Shown: positions 7,397-15,347 of the stretch, one piece after another | Layout of the letters: the number at the start of each line of letters is the position of its first letter | Numbering within the stretch: the first letter of the stretch is position 1 | Assembly (NCBI GenBank): GCA_963849485.1 | Contig: CAWKIF010000163.1 | Span: 1-43,058 of the forward strand | Reading direction: 5' to 3' | Length of the DNA stretch: 43,058 nt | Origin: CAVTWJ01 sp963849485 | GTDB lineage: Bacteria; Oederibacteriota; Muellerivitia; Muellerivitales; Muellerivitaceae | The notes under the pieces: generated by a model | Told to the model about the DNA's origin: nothing | Databases searched by the model: none | Seen by the model: only the letters and a program-made list of their open reading frames with translations | Position numbers and translations under genes: made by a program

Positions 7397-8110
7397 TTAG
7401 CGACGCCAAAACGTGAGTAACAATCCTAAAATTAATAAAATAAACCAAATAGAAAAAAACCACCTTGCGATTTTAGAAAATTTATCAATTTTCGTTCCGG
7501 ATGAGTTCCTGATATGAAGGATCAACAAGTAATTCAAAAAACAAAGGAAGTAGGCTCCGAAAGCAAGTGGTATTCTTTGACCCGTGAAATGAATGGTTTG
7601 GAACAATAATAAAAAGGAAAGTCCAAAATAAAAACCCATCCAACCCCAGATACCTTGATGTACCCAACCAACTGTTGTAGACAACGGGTCTTCTGGTAAG
7701 TGGTTCACATATCCTATGATTTCGAGAATATGGAAATAACCTCTGATCCAAAAAACACCTAAAACTAAAATTACCAGGAAAGACAGTGAATGGGATTCTC
7801 TGGAAAGGGCGGTTGCCGTATCCACCCAAAGAAAAAAATAAGTTAGCGTCCATAAGTTTCCAATGATTCCCGGAGGAAGACTAGGAATGGAATCAACCAT
7901 GAGCATTCCTAACATGCTTACTAATAGGGCCGAAGCGGTAATCAGTCCTTTAATAGAAAAGGATTGAGTAAGATCCGACCATTCATTGAGAGCCAGTAGT
8001 CCATGGGTTTCTTCAAATAGGGGCAAATTGATAATAAAAAGACAATAAAGGGTGAAAGATAGAAACAGAAAAACTAATCCCTGAAAAACAGGAACCCATT
8101 TAATCCTCAC
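7397..8110 (-). CDS. multi-pass membrane protein, unknown family
   Basis: Family not recognised. 237 residues, mostly hydrophobic, with about seven predicted spans (roughly 7-27, 52-72, 82-98, 106-128, 148-172, 180-198, 212-233) and no conserved motif I can name. The frame opens at a GTG (8110) with only a weak purine-rich stretch (AAAAGGG) upstream, so the start is uncertain. It is AT-rich like its neighbour. It lies 152 bp upstream of the zinc-ribbon membrane protein on the same strand, and may be cotranscribed with it or have its own promoter. Confidence 0.7.
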   Translation of the reverse strand: MRIKWVPVFQGLVFLFLSFTLYCLFIINLPLFEETHGLLALNEWSDLTQSFSIKGLITASALLVSMLGMLMVDSIPSLPPGIIGNLWTLTYFFLWVDTATALSRESHSLSFLVILVLGVFWIRGYFHILEIIGYVNHLPEDPLSTTVGWVHQGIWGWMGFYFGLSFLLLFQTIHFTGQRIPLAFGAYFLCFLNYLLILHIRNSSGTKIDKFSKIARWFFSIWFILLILGLLLTFWRR

Positions 8111-8394
8111 GTTTATAACCCTTTTCCAACTTATTTGACTTGTTTTGGACGATAAACATTAAAGGCAATTATTCAGTTTTAATAGCTTTTTCAGAATGAT
8201 GATTTGCCACATAATTTGTTTTTCAACCTTTATGTTAGTTTTAATTTGTCTAACATCTTTTATAAATATTCATATTACTAACAATTAAAAGCCATTTATT
8301 CATAACATATCATAATATACCGTAATATTGCTTAGGTTATGATTCTAATGCATATAGCAAGATACTGTAGTTAAACACCCAAAGGAGTAACGAG
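8111..8394. promoter_or_regulatory. AT-rich divergent intergenic region with operator-like repeats
   Basis: This 284-bp gap separates the divergent genes at 7397-8110 (-) and 8395-8859 (+). It holds a perfect inverted repeat ATGTTAG / CTAACAT with an 11-nt spacer (8232-8256). A second pair, CATAAC (8301-8306) and GTTATG (8336-8341), encloses AATAT...ATATT. A plus-strand -35-like TTGCTT (8328) with CATATA 17 bp on is a possible promoter, though weak. The repeats are seen directly; operator function is inferred. Confidence 0.45.
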
Positions 8395-8859
8395 ATGAAA
8401 CAAAAATGGTCTAAAGAAAAAATCGTGGAAACAATAAAGGAATTGCAACGACAATCCATCGATATATCCGCAAGCAATATTTCAAGAAATTACATCCCGC
8501 TTTTCACGGCTGCTTGTTCAAGGCGATATTTCTCGAGTTGGGCTAATGCGGTAAAAGCAGCCGGCATCAATTACGATCAAATCTTGGAAGCTGGCAAGGC
8601 ACGCCGCCGTAAAAAACTTACCAAGTGGTCTAAAGAAGAGGTTTTAGAACAAGTTCGATTGGCAGAGTCTAAAAATCTTTTAACAACTTACCGAGACCGA
8701 TTGGCTCTCTATTCAGCCGCTCGCAGGGAGTTCGGTAGTTGGAAGCAAGCCCTCGAAATTGCTGGGTATCGTCTGACGAAAGGCGCTCATAAAAATTCAA
8801 ACCAAATCTTCAAAAAGGATGACTCCGCTTCCATCAGCCAGATTCCTTCCCTTTCTTAA
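8395..8859 (+). CDS. small DNA-binding-type protein with two homing-endonuclease-associated repeats
   Basis: 154 residues with two copies of a repeat I recognise as the homing-endonuclease-associated (HNH-repeat type) helical module. Copy one is about 4-58 (KWSKEKIVETIKEL ... SSWANAVKAAGIN). Copy two is about 76-127 (KWSKEEVLEQVRLA ... GSWKQALEIAGYR). These modules are thought to bind DNA. No HNH or GIY-YIG nuclease domain is present, so this is not a complete homing enzyme. It is basic and Ser/Lys-rich at the C terminus. The ATG at 8395 has a good GGAG site. It is the only clear plus-strand gene in the coherent part. A transcription factor role is plausible but unproven. Confidence 0.8.
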   Translation: MKQKWSKEKIVETIKELQRQSIDISASNISRNYIPLFTAACSRRYFSSWANAVKAAGINYDQILEAGKARRRKKLTKWSKEEVLEQVRLAESKNLLTTYRDRLALYSAARREFGSWKQALEIAGYRLTKGAHKNSNQIFKKDDSASISQIPSLS

Positions 8860-8868
8860 ATTGGCGGT

Positions 8869-8926
8869 TTGGGAACCAGCGGTTACCGAATGATGGCAAA
8901 TTTTTTGGTTACTGTCTGGTTCCCAA
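8869..8926. repeat. long inverted repeat at a convergent gene junction
   Basis: Arms TTGGGAACCAG (8869-8879) and CTGGTTCCCAA (8916-8926) match perfectly. Further imperfect pairing (GGTTACC against GGTTACTG) extends the stem inward to about 19 bp. The structure covers the last codons and stop of the minus-strand gene at 8883 and lies just after the plus-strand stop at 8859. No long T-run follows on either strand. A bidirectional terminator or mRNA 3'-end protector is likely, though the sequence is unusual for an intrinsic terminator. Confidence 0.6.
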
Positions 8927-10409
8927 CGCTGACTTTATAAACATAAAGTCCGCTCGCAAGTCTTGCACCCGCTTGGTTCATCCCGTTCCATTGAAATTGA
9001 TTGGGTCCGGTTTGGGTTTGTCCGCTTTCTAATAATTGAGCATAAACAAGGGCGCCGGTGATATCAAATATTTTCAATGATACGTTCTGCGGGGAGGGCA
9101 GATTGAAGGCCAATGTCATATGTCCGTCCCGGCTCGGGTTTGGGAAAAAGAAGGTTGTTTGACTCATAAAATGGTTATCAACCAAAGGCTTTGATAAAGG
9201 TGTGGGGGTTAGGGTGGGCGTTAGTGTCGGGATTAGCGTCTGGTCAAACACCTTGATGGAGTTCGTTCTCATATGTGTCGTAATAAGGTCCATAGTTCCT
9301 GTTCCCGTACTATCCATGGCAGCCACTTCCACAGGACCAAAATTCGTGTTCTCATCGGATGAAACTTTTAAAGTCTGAAGAAGCTGGAATAAGTTGCTAT
9401 TCCACTCAAAAAGATCCAAGAGATCCGAATCCCGGTTAGCAACCACAATTAAAGGGGCTCCGGTCGAATCCAGCCGGACGACTGTCAACCCATTGGGATG
9501 ATTACCACTTGTTGTTAAAGCCGATTGAAGGGCGAGTGACCCATCTTTTTGTTGAAGATAAACCCAAAGTTTATTTTTAGCAAAATCAGTAGCGACCAAG
9601 TCCATCCGCCCGTCTTGGTTTAAATCCACGACGCGCAGATCAGAAAGATCCGCCCCAGGGGCTGGGCTCAAGGATTCACTAATGGTATACGAGCCGAGAT
9701 CGTTCGGTGTGCTGTTGGATGGACTCAGTACAACCAATTGTCCCGTTCCGAGGCAAGCTACCACTATTTCACATCGACCGTCCCCATGGATATCCCCGGT
9801 AGCCACTTGGGTCGGTCCGGAAGGAACAGGATAATCATATCGAACGCCAAACTTTCCGTTCTTTAATTCAATTATAGAAATTTGATTCGCTCCATATTCA
9901 GCCACCACCGCAAAGGGTGTATCACCCGCTTTCGTTGTTCCATAGCCGACTCCCACTGGTTTGGAAAGAACCGCGGTCTCATCTAACTTACGGAATTGGA
10001 AACCATCCCATCTGAACATTTGGACGATACCCTGATCATAACAAGATACCAACAAATCATCTTGACCCAAGCTGTTCGGGATCGCGGCCAACCCACGCGG
10101 ACTCCACCCGACAGGAATTTCTGAAAGAGGAGATAAGCCGTTAGCTGAAGGGGAAAACACCTGGACCTTCCCGGTATGTCCTAAAAGAAGGCTTTGTGGT
10201 GTCGATTGACCAATAAAAGTAGGATAACCAAAATCAGCTACGGCCAGGCATGGGAGGTGGTTTGCTACAAAATGTCCCACAATGAGACCACGTGGTGAAT
10301 TACCTGTCGTCACCGACACGGGTTGTTGGAAGTTGTAGGTCGCAGCTGAGACGTATAGAAGTGATTCCAACATAAGAATCGAGCAAAACACAATGATTTT
10401 ATGAAGCAT
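8883..10409 (-). CDS. exported FG-GAP/VCBS-type beta-propeller protein with FlgD-Ig-like C-terminal domain
   Basis: Probably secreted or surface-attached. I place the start at ATG 10409 (508 residues), because AGGAGGT sits five bases upstream and a signal peptide follows (LHKIIVFCSILMLES..., cleavage near VSA-A at 22). A frame extending to 10472 has no such site. The body has repeated FG-GAP/VCBS-like units with Ca-binding style loops (DIHGDGRCE, DLNQDGRMD), pointing to a propeller. A Thr-Pro linker (TLTPTLTPTP) precedes the last 89 residues, which look like a FlgD-type Ig domain or sorting domain (FFFPNPSRDG ... SGLYVYKV). The ligand is unknown. Confidence 0.82.
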   Translation of the reverse strand: MLHKIIVFCSILMLESLLYVSAATYNFQQPVSVTTGNSPRGLIVGHFVANHLPCLAVADFGYPTFIGQSTPQSLLLGHTGKVQVFSPSANGLSPLSEIPVGWSPRGLAAIPNSLGQDDLLVSCYDQGIVQMFRWDGFQFRKLDETAVLSKPVGVGYGTTKAGDTPFAVVAEYGANQISIIELKNGKFGVRYDYPVPSGPTQVATGDIHGDGRCEIVVACLGTGQLVVLSPSNSTPNDLGSYTISESLSPAPGADLSDLRVVDLNQDGRMDLVATDFAKNKLWVYLQQKDGSLALQSALTTSGNHPNGLTVVRLDSTGAPLIVVANRDSDLLDLFEWNSNLFQLLQTLKVSSDENTNFGPVEVAAMDSTGTGTMDLITTHMRTNSIKVFDQTLIPTLTPTLTPTPLSKPLVDNHFMSQTTFFFPNPSRDGHMTLAFNLPSPQNVSLKIFDITGALVYAQLLESGQTQTGPNQFQWNGMNQAGARLASGLYVYKVSVGNQTVTKKFAIIR

Positions 10410-10547
10410 AGAATACCTCCTGAAAAAGCTTCCGAACAATAATATTCTCCAATAAACCACTTCTAGCTTCAACTTCAGTTGTAAGACTTGATGATGGAAT
10501 ACGACGCGGATGTTAATAATGAGGAATTCTAATTTTTAATGTGTTAA

Positions 10548-11069
10548 TTAAAACTTGCAGGCAAGAGCTAAAATCGGATGGTCATTTTCAAGGTAAACAA
10601 TGGGTTTTAACCCGTGTTCGTTATCGTAATCTTGAGCGGCGATCGGTGCATGGGCCATATCTATAATCCAAAACCCGCCAAAAGCGATGATTCCACCCCA
10701 GATCAGGTTGGTACCAACAGAATTCGCATTATTTGCATCACCCAATAATCCACCTGAAAAGTCAGTAGTATCGGATTTAATAAGGGCGCCCAATCCTACT
10801 GACAGAACTGATATAACCTCTCCTCCCAACAACATATCCCCTGTCAGATTATCACCTGCGTAAAAATGCCCATACCCGTGTATTAAAAGACCTGGAAACA
10901 AGGCGAGCAAAAAGGCCTTATTTGGATCCTTGTAAAAATAATATTGATGGTTCGTTTCAAGGCTTCCCGAGAGCCCGGGATCGGACTGCTGGGCAAATAC
11001 AAATGGAGAGGCCAAAAAAAATGTAAATCCAATTAAGGCCAATGAAAAGCGCATAATTTTGATGGTCAT
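10548..11069 (-). CDS. exported or membrane protein of unknown function with signal peptide
   Basis: 173 residues. An N-terminal signal peptide (ALIGFTFFLASPFVFA, cleavage near residue 26) is followed by KDPNKAFLLALFPGLLIHGYG and HFYAGDNLTGDMLLGGE, then a second hydrophobic segment (LIWGGIIAFGGFWIIDMAH). The PG..HGYGHFYAGD...G pattern recalls small envelope proteins of the DUF5683 kind, but I would not assign a family. A strong promoter (11079-11107) ends so close to the ATG at 11069 that the message would be nearly leaderless. An internal ATG at 11054 has no ribosome site. It lies 138 bp upstream of the FG-GAP gene on the same strand. Confidence 0.75.
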   Translation of the reverse strand: MTIKIMRFSLALIGFTFFLASPFVFAQQSDPGLSGSLETNHQYYFYKDPNKAFLLALFPGLLIHGYGHFYAGDNLTGDMLLGGEVISVLSVGLGALIKSDTTDFSGGLLGDANNANSVGTNLIWGGIIAFGGFWIIDMAHAPIAAQDYDNEHGLKPIVYLENDHPILALACKF

Positions 11070-11078
11070 AATAGCCTT

Positions 11079-11107
11079 ATTTTACGTTCTTGCTTGGGAG
11101 CGGTCAA
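11079..11107 (-). promoter_or_regulatory. sigma70-type promoter for the 11,069 gene
   Basis: Minus strand: TTGACC (11107-11102), a 17-bp spacer, TAAAAT (11084-11079); 5 of 6 matches in each box. The expected start near 11072 is only about three bases before the ATG. It lies in the 85-bp gap after rplQ. No clear terminator for the ribosomal operon precedes it. Confidence 0.7.
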
Positions 11108-11154
11108 AGAAAATTACAGCTTCATTTGATTCTAGGTTTAGAGTAATGGATCCC

Positions 11155-11631
11155 TTAAACCACCGCTTGCTTGGTGGGCTTGGCTTCTGTAGTTGTTTTA
11201 TCCGAAACTTCCGTTTCAGGTTTACCCTTTATTGCTTTCTTTTTCGTGGTTGGTTCTTCTGGTTTTTCTTCAATGGGCCGATCCACTAATTCCAAAAATA
11301 CCATCTCGGCCCCATCCCCCGCTCGAAACCCCAATTTTAAGATCCGGGTATACCCCCCTTTTCTTTGTGCGTATCGGTAGATCAATGTTTTAAAAAGTTT
11401 ATTGACAACCTCCCTCTCCCGCACAAAACCCAATACTTCCCTCTTTGCAGCCAGGGTTTCCTTTTTAGCCGCTGTTATCATCTTTTCTGCATAACGGCGG
11501 ACTTCCTTAGCCCGAACCTTTGTGGTCTTAATTCTCTCGTGTTTCAACAACGAGGTCACCATGTTCCTGACCATGGCTCTTCGATGGGCTGGTTGTACTC
11601 CTAATTTTCCATGATGGGCGCTATGCCTCAT
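11155..11631 (-). CDS. rplQ: 50S ribosomal protein L17
   Basis: 158 residues: the canonical L17 core (opening RHSAHHGKLGVQPAHRRAM, then NMVTSLLKHERIKTT and GYTRILKLGFRAGDGAEM), followed by a charged Lys/Glu/Thr-rich tail of about 35 residues beyond the usual length of about 120. L17 lies near the exit of the peptide tunnel. It is the last gene of the alpha operon, 26 bp after rpoA. The acidic and basic tail is a lineage-specific extension. Confidence 0.97.
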   Translation of the reverse strand: MRHSAHHGKLGVQPAHRRAMVRNMVTSLLKHERIKTTKVRAKEVRRYAEKMITAAKKETLAAKREVLGFVREREVVNKLFKTLIYRYAQRKGGYTRILKLGFRAGDGAEMVFLELVDRPIEEKPEEPTTKKKAIKGKPETEVSDKTTTEAKPTKQAVV

Positions 11632-11657
11632 TGTTCTCTCCTGTCGGTTCCCTAGAG

Positions 11658-12671
11658 TTAAACTGCAGCTTCCACTCGGGGAAGAGCGGGGGCTTTTCCT
11701 TTGGCAAGAATGGTATCCACATCCATCCCAAAGGACAGACCCATTCCACCTAAGATTTCCTTGATTTCGTTAAGGGATTTTCTGCCAAAATTTTTGTATT
11801 TCAGCATGTCTGTTTCTGTTTTTCGAACCAGATCCCCGATCGTTTTGATATTGGCCGTCTTCAAGCAATTGGCCGAGCGAACCGACAACTCTAGTTCCTC
11901 AACACTTTCGCTCAACAATTCACGGAGTCTTTCCTCTTCCTCGCTAACTGCGTCGTCCTGGGCCGAGGGCTCTTCCTCAAAATTAATAAATATTTGCACT
12001 GAATCCCGCATGATCTTGGCGGCATGGGCCAGGGCATCCTCGGGATGAATTCTTCCATCCGTCCAAATTTCGATGATCAACTTATCGTAATCGGTCATTT
12101 GTCCAATCCGGGCGGATTCAACGGAGTACTTCACTTGGGAGACCGGGGTAAAAACCGAATCGATCGGAATCACGCCGATAGACTGGCCTTCTTTTTTATT
12201 TCTATCTGAAGGTGCGTAACCCCGACCTTCCGCGATTTCTATGGAGACATCCAAAAGAGCGTCATCTTCGGTCAAGGTCGCCAAATGTAACTGTGGATTC
12301 AGGATTTCCACATCAGAATCGATCTGGATATCCGCACCAGTAACTTTACGCTCCCCCTTGACATTCAGTCGCAAGGTTTTGGAGCCCGAGCCGTACATTT
12401 TAATTTTGAGTTCTTTTAAATTTAAAATGATTTCCGTCGTGTCTTCCACCACTCCTGGTATAGAAGAAAACTCATGAGAAACGCCCTCGAACTTCACCGA
12501 GGTGACTGCCGCACCGGAAATGGAAGAAAGCAAAATCCTCCTTAATGAATTCCCAATGGTATGGCCATAGCCTCTCTCAAATGGTTCTGCGATAAATTTT
12601 CCGTAGGTCGGACTTAATGTTTCCTTTTCATAGTCAAGGAACTTTGGAATCTGAACGTTACCGATTTGCAT
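11658..12671 (-). CDS. rpoA: DNA-directed RNA polymerase alpha subunit
   Basis: 337 residues. The N-terminal assembly domain has the GYGHTIGNSLRRILLSSISG signature. The C-terminal domain (about 250-320) has the helix-hairpin-helix style stretch CLKTANIKTIGDLVRKTETD and KNFGRKSLNEIKEIL, which contacts UP elements and activators. A negatively charged linker (SEEEERLRELL) joins them. The start ATG at 12671 follows rpsD after 27 bp, the standard alpha operon order. Confidence 0.98.
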   Translation of the reverse strand: MQIGNVQIPKFLDYEKETLSPTYGKFIAEPFERGYGHTIGNSLRRILLSSISGAAVTSVKFEGVSHEFSSIPGVVEDTTEIILNLKELKIKMYGSGSKTLRLNVKGERKVTGADIQIDSDVEILNPQLHLATLTEDDALLDVSIEIAEGRGYAPSDRNKKEGQSIGVIPIDSVFTPVSQVKYSVESARIGQMTDYDKLIIEIWTDGRIHPEDALAHAAKIMRDSVQIFINFEEEPSAQDDAVSEEEERLRELLSESVEELELSVRSANCLKTANIKTIGDLVRKTETDMLKYKNFGRKSLNEIKEILGGMGLSFGMDVDTILAKGKAPALPRVEAAV

Positions 12672-12698
12672 GATCCCTCCTGCGTGGGTATGTCATCT

Positions 12699-13319
12699 TT
12701 ACTTGGAATACAATTCGACAATGAGTTGTTCTTCAACCGGCAAGGCAATTTCTTCCTTGGTCGGCACTTTCTTAAAGACACCTGACAATGTGTCGGTATC
12801 TATTTCCAACCATTCAGGAACTCCTCGTTTTTGAAGTTGTTCCAAAGATTTTTTCAAAATCACGTTTTCTTTGTACTTTTCCGTGATCATAACTTTATCC
12901 CCGGCTTTCAAGGTATAACTCGGGATGTCGACTTTTTTTCCATTCACTAACACTTGGCCATGGCGCACAACTTGGCGGGCTTGGGTTCGTGATTCCGCAA
13001 ATCCCATGCGGTAAACCGTGTTATCCAGCCTTTGTTCAAGTAATTGGAGAAGGGTCTCACCCGTAACGCCTTTTTTACGGGAGGCTATAACAAAGTAACG
13101 ACGGAATTGTTTTTCAAAAACACCGTAAATACGCTTCACTTTCTGCTTTTCACGAAGTTGCAAGCCGTATTCGGTATCCTTCCGACGCTTCTGGCCATGT
13201 TGGCCGGGGGCGTAACCGCGTCGTTCAAATGCGCACTTGTCCGTTTCGCAACGGGTACCTTTCAAGTAAAGTTTCATCCCCTCCCGCCGACAAATCCGGC
13301 AAACGGACTGATCACTCAT
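12699..13319 (-). CDS. rpsD: 30S ribosomal protein S4, zinc-binding form
   Basis: 206 residues, full length. The N-terminus keeps a zinc-binding set C7, C10, C24, C29 (CRIC ... CETDKC), the C+ form of S4. The S4 RNA-binding domain follows (RLDNTVYRMGFAESRTQARQ, then HGQVLVNGKKVDIPSY). S4 starts 30S assembly and in many bacteria represses its own operon. It sits between rpsK and rpoA. Confidence 0.98.
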   Translation of the reverse strand: MSDQSVCRICRREGMKLYLKGTRCETDKCAFERRGYAPGQHGQKRRKDTEYGLQLREKQKVKRIYGVFEKQFRRYFVIASRKKGVTGETLLQLLEQRLDNTVYRMGFAESRTQARQVVRHGQVLVNGKKVDIPSYTLKAGDKVMITEKYKENVILKKSLEQLQKRGVPEWLEIDTDTLSGVFKKVPTKEEIALPVEEQLIVELYSK

Positions 13320-13331
13320 TCAGAAGCTCCT

Positions 13332-13772
13332 TTACACGCGCCGGCGTTTGGGAGGCCGGCATCCATTATGGGGTACAGGGGTCACATCTTTTATCATTGT
13401 AATGACGAGGCCACTAGTCTGGATAGCACGGATGGCGGCTTCCCGTCCGGAACCTGGCCCCTTCACATATACCTCTACTGCTTTCATCCCAGCATCGACA
13501 GCTTTCTTACCAGCGGTCTCAGCCGCGACTTGAGCGGCGAAAGGGGTTGATTTACGGCTACCCTTAAAATTCATTGAACCGGCGGAAGACCAAGCGATAA
13601 CGTTCCCCCGGGGATCGGTCACAGTGACCAACGTATTGTTAAAAGTACACTGGATATGAACGACTCCGTTCCGAGGTGCCTTTTTTCCTTTTTTGGGGCC
13701 CAAAGCAACAGGAGTTTTATCGGAAGCCGGAGCTTCAGCTTTAACTTCCTTTGATTCCGGTTTATCAGTCAC
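13332..13772 (-). CDS. rpsK: 30S ribosomal protein S11 (GTG start)
   Basis: 146 residues, platform protein of the 30S subunit. The core is typical: HIQCTFNNTLVTVTD, GSMNFKGSRKSTPFAAQ, and the basic end GCRPPKRRRV. About 25 residues are added at the N-terminus. I choose the GTG at 13772 because AAGGAG lies six bases upstream. The nearby ATG (13778) touches that site directly, and the TTG at 13787 has no site. Order rpsM-rpsK-rpsD is standard. Confidence 0.95.
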   Translation of the reverse strand: MTDKPESKEVKAEAPASDKTPVALGPKKGKKAPRNGVVHIQCTFNNTLVTVTDPRGNVIAWSSAGSMNFKGSRKSTPFAAQVAAETAGKKAVDAGMKAVEVYVKGPGSGREAAIRAIQTSGLVITMIKDVTPVPHNGCRPPKRRRV

Positions 13773-13818
13773 TCTCATCTCCTTCAATTCCCGTCAATAT
13801 CACGGTCAACTTTTTAAA

Positions 13819-14199
13819 CTATTCTTCTTTCTTCCGGCCGCTTCCAACAGTCTTCTTCGGGCCCTTGCGGGTACGGGCATTGGTTTTTGTCCTTTGACCC
13901 CTCACGGGAAGCCCCTTGCGATGTCGGCTTCCGCGAAAGGTTCCAATGTCGATCAAACGCTTGATGTTCATCGTTATTTCTCGTCGCAAATCACCTTCCA
14001 CCTTAACGTTCTCTGTATTAAGGATATTCGTGATCCGGGCAACCTCGTCGTCTTTCAGATTCTTCACCCGGACATCTGGATTCACATTGGCTTTCGCCAA
14101 GATCTTCCTCGACAAATTAGGCCCAATCCCAAAAATATAGGTTAACCCCACTTCTACCCTTTTTTCCTTGGGAATATCCACTCCAGCTATGCGTGCCAT
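13819..14199 (-). CDS. rpsM: 30S ribosomal protein S13
   Basis: 126 residues beginning ARIAGVDIPKEKRVEVGLTY, with GIGPNLSRKIL and the basic C-terminal tail RGLPVRGQRTKTNARTR-type segment (KGLPVRGQRTKTNART). S13 contacts the P-site tRNA and bridges to the 50S. A longer frame exists upstream, but the ATG at 14199 has GAGGAG five to six bases before it and matches the family start. It begins 11 bp after rpmJ. Confidence 0.98.
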   Translation of the reverse strand: MARIAGVDIPKEKRVEVGLTYIFGIGPNLSRKILAKANVNPDVRVKNLKDDEVARITNILNTENVKVEGDLRREITMNIKRLIDIGTFRGSRHRKGLPVRGQRTKTNARTRKGPKKTVGSGRKKEE

Positions 14200-14209
14200 A
14201 AATCTCCTC

Positions 14210-14323
14210 TTAACCCTGGCGTTGCTTGTGTTTGGGATTGATACAGATGACCCGAACCACACGTTTGCGGCGGATGACCTTGCATTTATCACAAATCGGT
14301 TTTACCGATGATCTAACTTTCAT
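14210..14323 (-). CDS. rpmJ: 50S ribosomal protein L36, zinc-binding form
   Basis: 37 residues read from ATG 14323 to TAA 14210-14212. It starts KVRSSVKPICDKCKVIRRK and has the zinc ligands C11, C14, C27 and H32 of the C+ type. It lies between infA and rpsM, its standard place. It is short and easily missed. Confidence 0.97.
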   Translation of the reverse strand: MKVRSSVKPICDKCKVIRRKRVVRVICINPKHKQRQG

Positions 14324-14359
14324 TTTAAATCCTCGCTCAATCTTTATCGTTTCAGCTTT

Positions 14360-14578
14360 TTATTTGAACCTATAAGTGATTCTTCCCCGATTCAAATCAT
14401 AGGGGGACAACTCAACCGTTACCCTGTCACCCGGAAGAATACGAATAAAGTTCATTCTCATTTTCCCGGAAACATGAGCTAGAACTACGTGTTTGTTTTC
14501 CAGTTCAACTCGGAAACTGGCATTTGGAAGGGCCTCAATGACCGTTCCTTCGACCGAAATCGCTTCTTCCTTGGCCAT
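14360..14578 (-). CDS. infA: translation initiation factor IF-1
   Basis: 72 residues, a single S1/OB-fold: EEAISVEGTVIEALPNASFR, then HVSGKMRMNFIRILPGDRV and ELSPYDLNRGRITYR. It binds the 30S A site during initiation. It lies between map and rpmJ with a GGAGG site just upstream. The length is exactly that of the family. Confidence 0.98.
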   Translation of the reverse strand: MAKEEAISVEGTVIEALPNASFRVELENKHVVLAHVSGKMRMNFIRILPGDRVTVELSPYDLNRGRITYRFK

Positions 14579-14597
14579 AAGCCTCCATCCCGAGGAA

Positions 14598-15347
14598 CTA
14601 TCCGACCCGGGTCAGGTTTTGAGGCCCCTCGGCCAAGACTGCGATGGTGTCCTCAAAATGGGCGGAGAATTTACCATCTTTCGTCACAACTGTCCAGCCA
14701 TCCTCTAAAACCTTCACTTCATCCACACCCACGTTAACCATGGGTTCTAAAGCCAGACACATTCCTTCTACGATTCGTGCGCCTTGGTGCGGAGACCCAT
14801 AGTTTGGAATTTGGGGTTCTTCATGCATCGCCTTCCCAATACCATGCCCCACGTAATCCTTCACCACCGAAAAACCCGCCTTTTCGACGAACAACTGGAC
14901 CGCATTCCCAATATCGGAAATTCGATTCCCCACCCTGACTTGATTAATCCCGATCTCCAGGGCTTTTTGAGTGATATCTAATAGCTTCTGTATTTCTCCC
15001 GAGACCTTTCCAACAGCAAAAGTTCGTGCAGAATCCCCACAATAGCCTTTATAAAAAGCGCCTAAATCGATTCCGACGATATCACCTTCCTCCAGAAACC
15101 TTTTTCCAGGTATCCCATGCACCACCTGTTCATTGACTGAGGTGCAAATTGTAGCTGGGTATCCGTGATAGCCAAGAAACGCCGGGACACAATCATTTTT
15201 TTTTATGTATTCTGCCGCGAAACGATCCAATTCCGCAGTCGAAACCCCCGGCTTAATTTTATTCCCTATTTCTAAAAGCGCTTCCCCAACTACCCTTCCG
15301 CTCACCCGCATCAAGTTCAATTCCGAATCGGTTTTGATCGTTATCAC
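14598..15347 (-). CDS. map: methionine aminopeptidase, type I
   Basis: 249 residues, dinuclear metal peptidase that removes the initiator Met from new proteins. The metal ligands can be placed in DLGAFYKGYCGDSARTF (two Asp), GHGIGKAMHEEPQIPN (His), LEPMVNVG (Glu) and HFEDTIAVL (Glu). It lacks the N-terminal zinc extension of some types. The start ATG at 15347 overlaps the adk stop by four bases, so translation is coupled. Confidence 0.97.
   Translation of the reverse strand: MITIKTDSELNLMRVSGRVVGEALLEIGNKIKPGVSTAELDRFAAEYIKKNDCVPAFLGYHGYPATICTSVNEQVVHGIPGKRFLEEGDIVGIDLGAFYKGYCGDSARTFAVGKVSGEIQKLLDITQKALEIGINQVRVGNRISDIGNAVQLFVEKAGFSVVKDYVGHGIGKAMHEEPQIPNYGSPHQGARIVEGMCLALEPMVNVGVDEVKVLEDGWTVVTKDGKFSAHFEDTIAVLAEGPQNLTRVG

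Noticed and set aside
11070..11154. A terminator after rplQ
   Set aside because: I could not find a stem with a following T-run on the minus strand; only the next gene's promoter is clear.
14200..14292. N-terminal extension of S13
   Set aside because: The extra frame runs over rpmJ in another frame and lacks a ribosome site; the internal ATG at 14199 has one.
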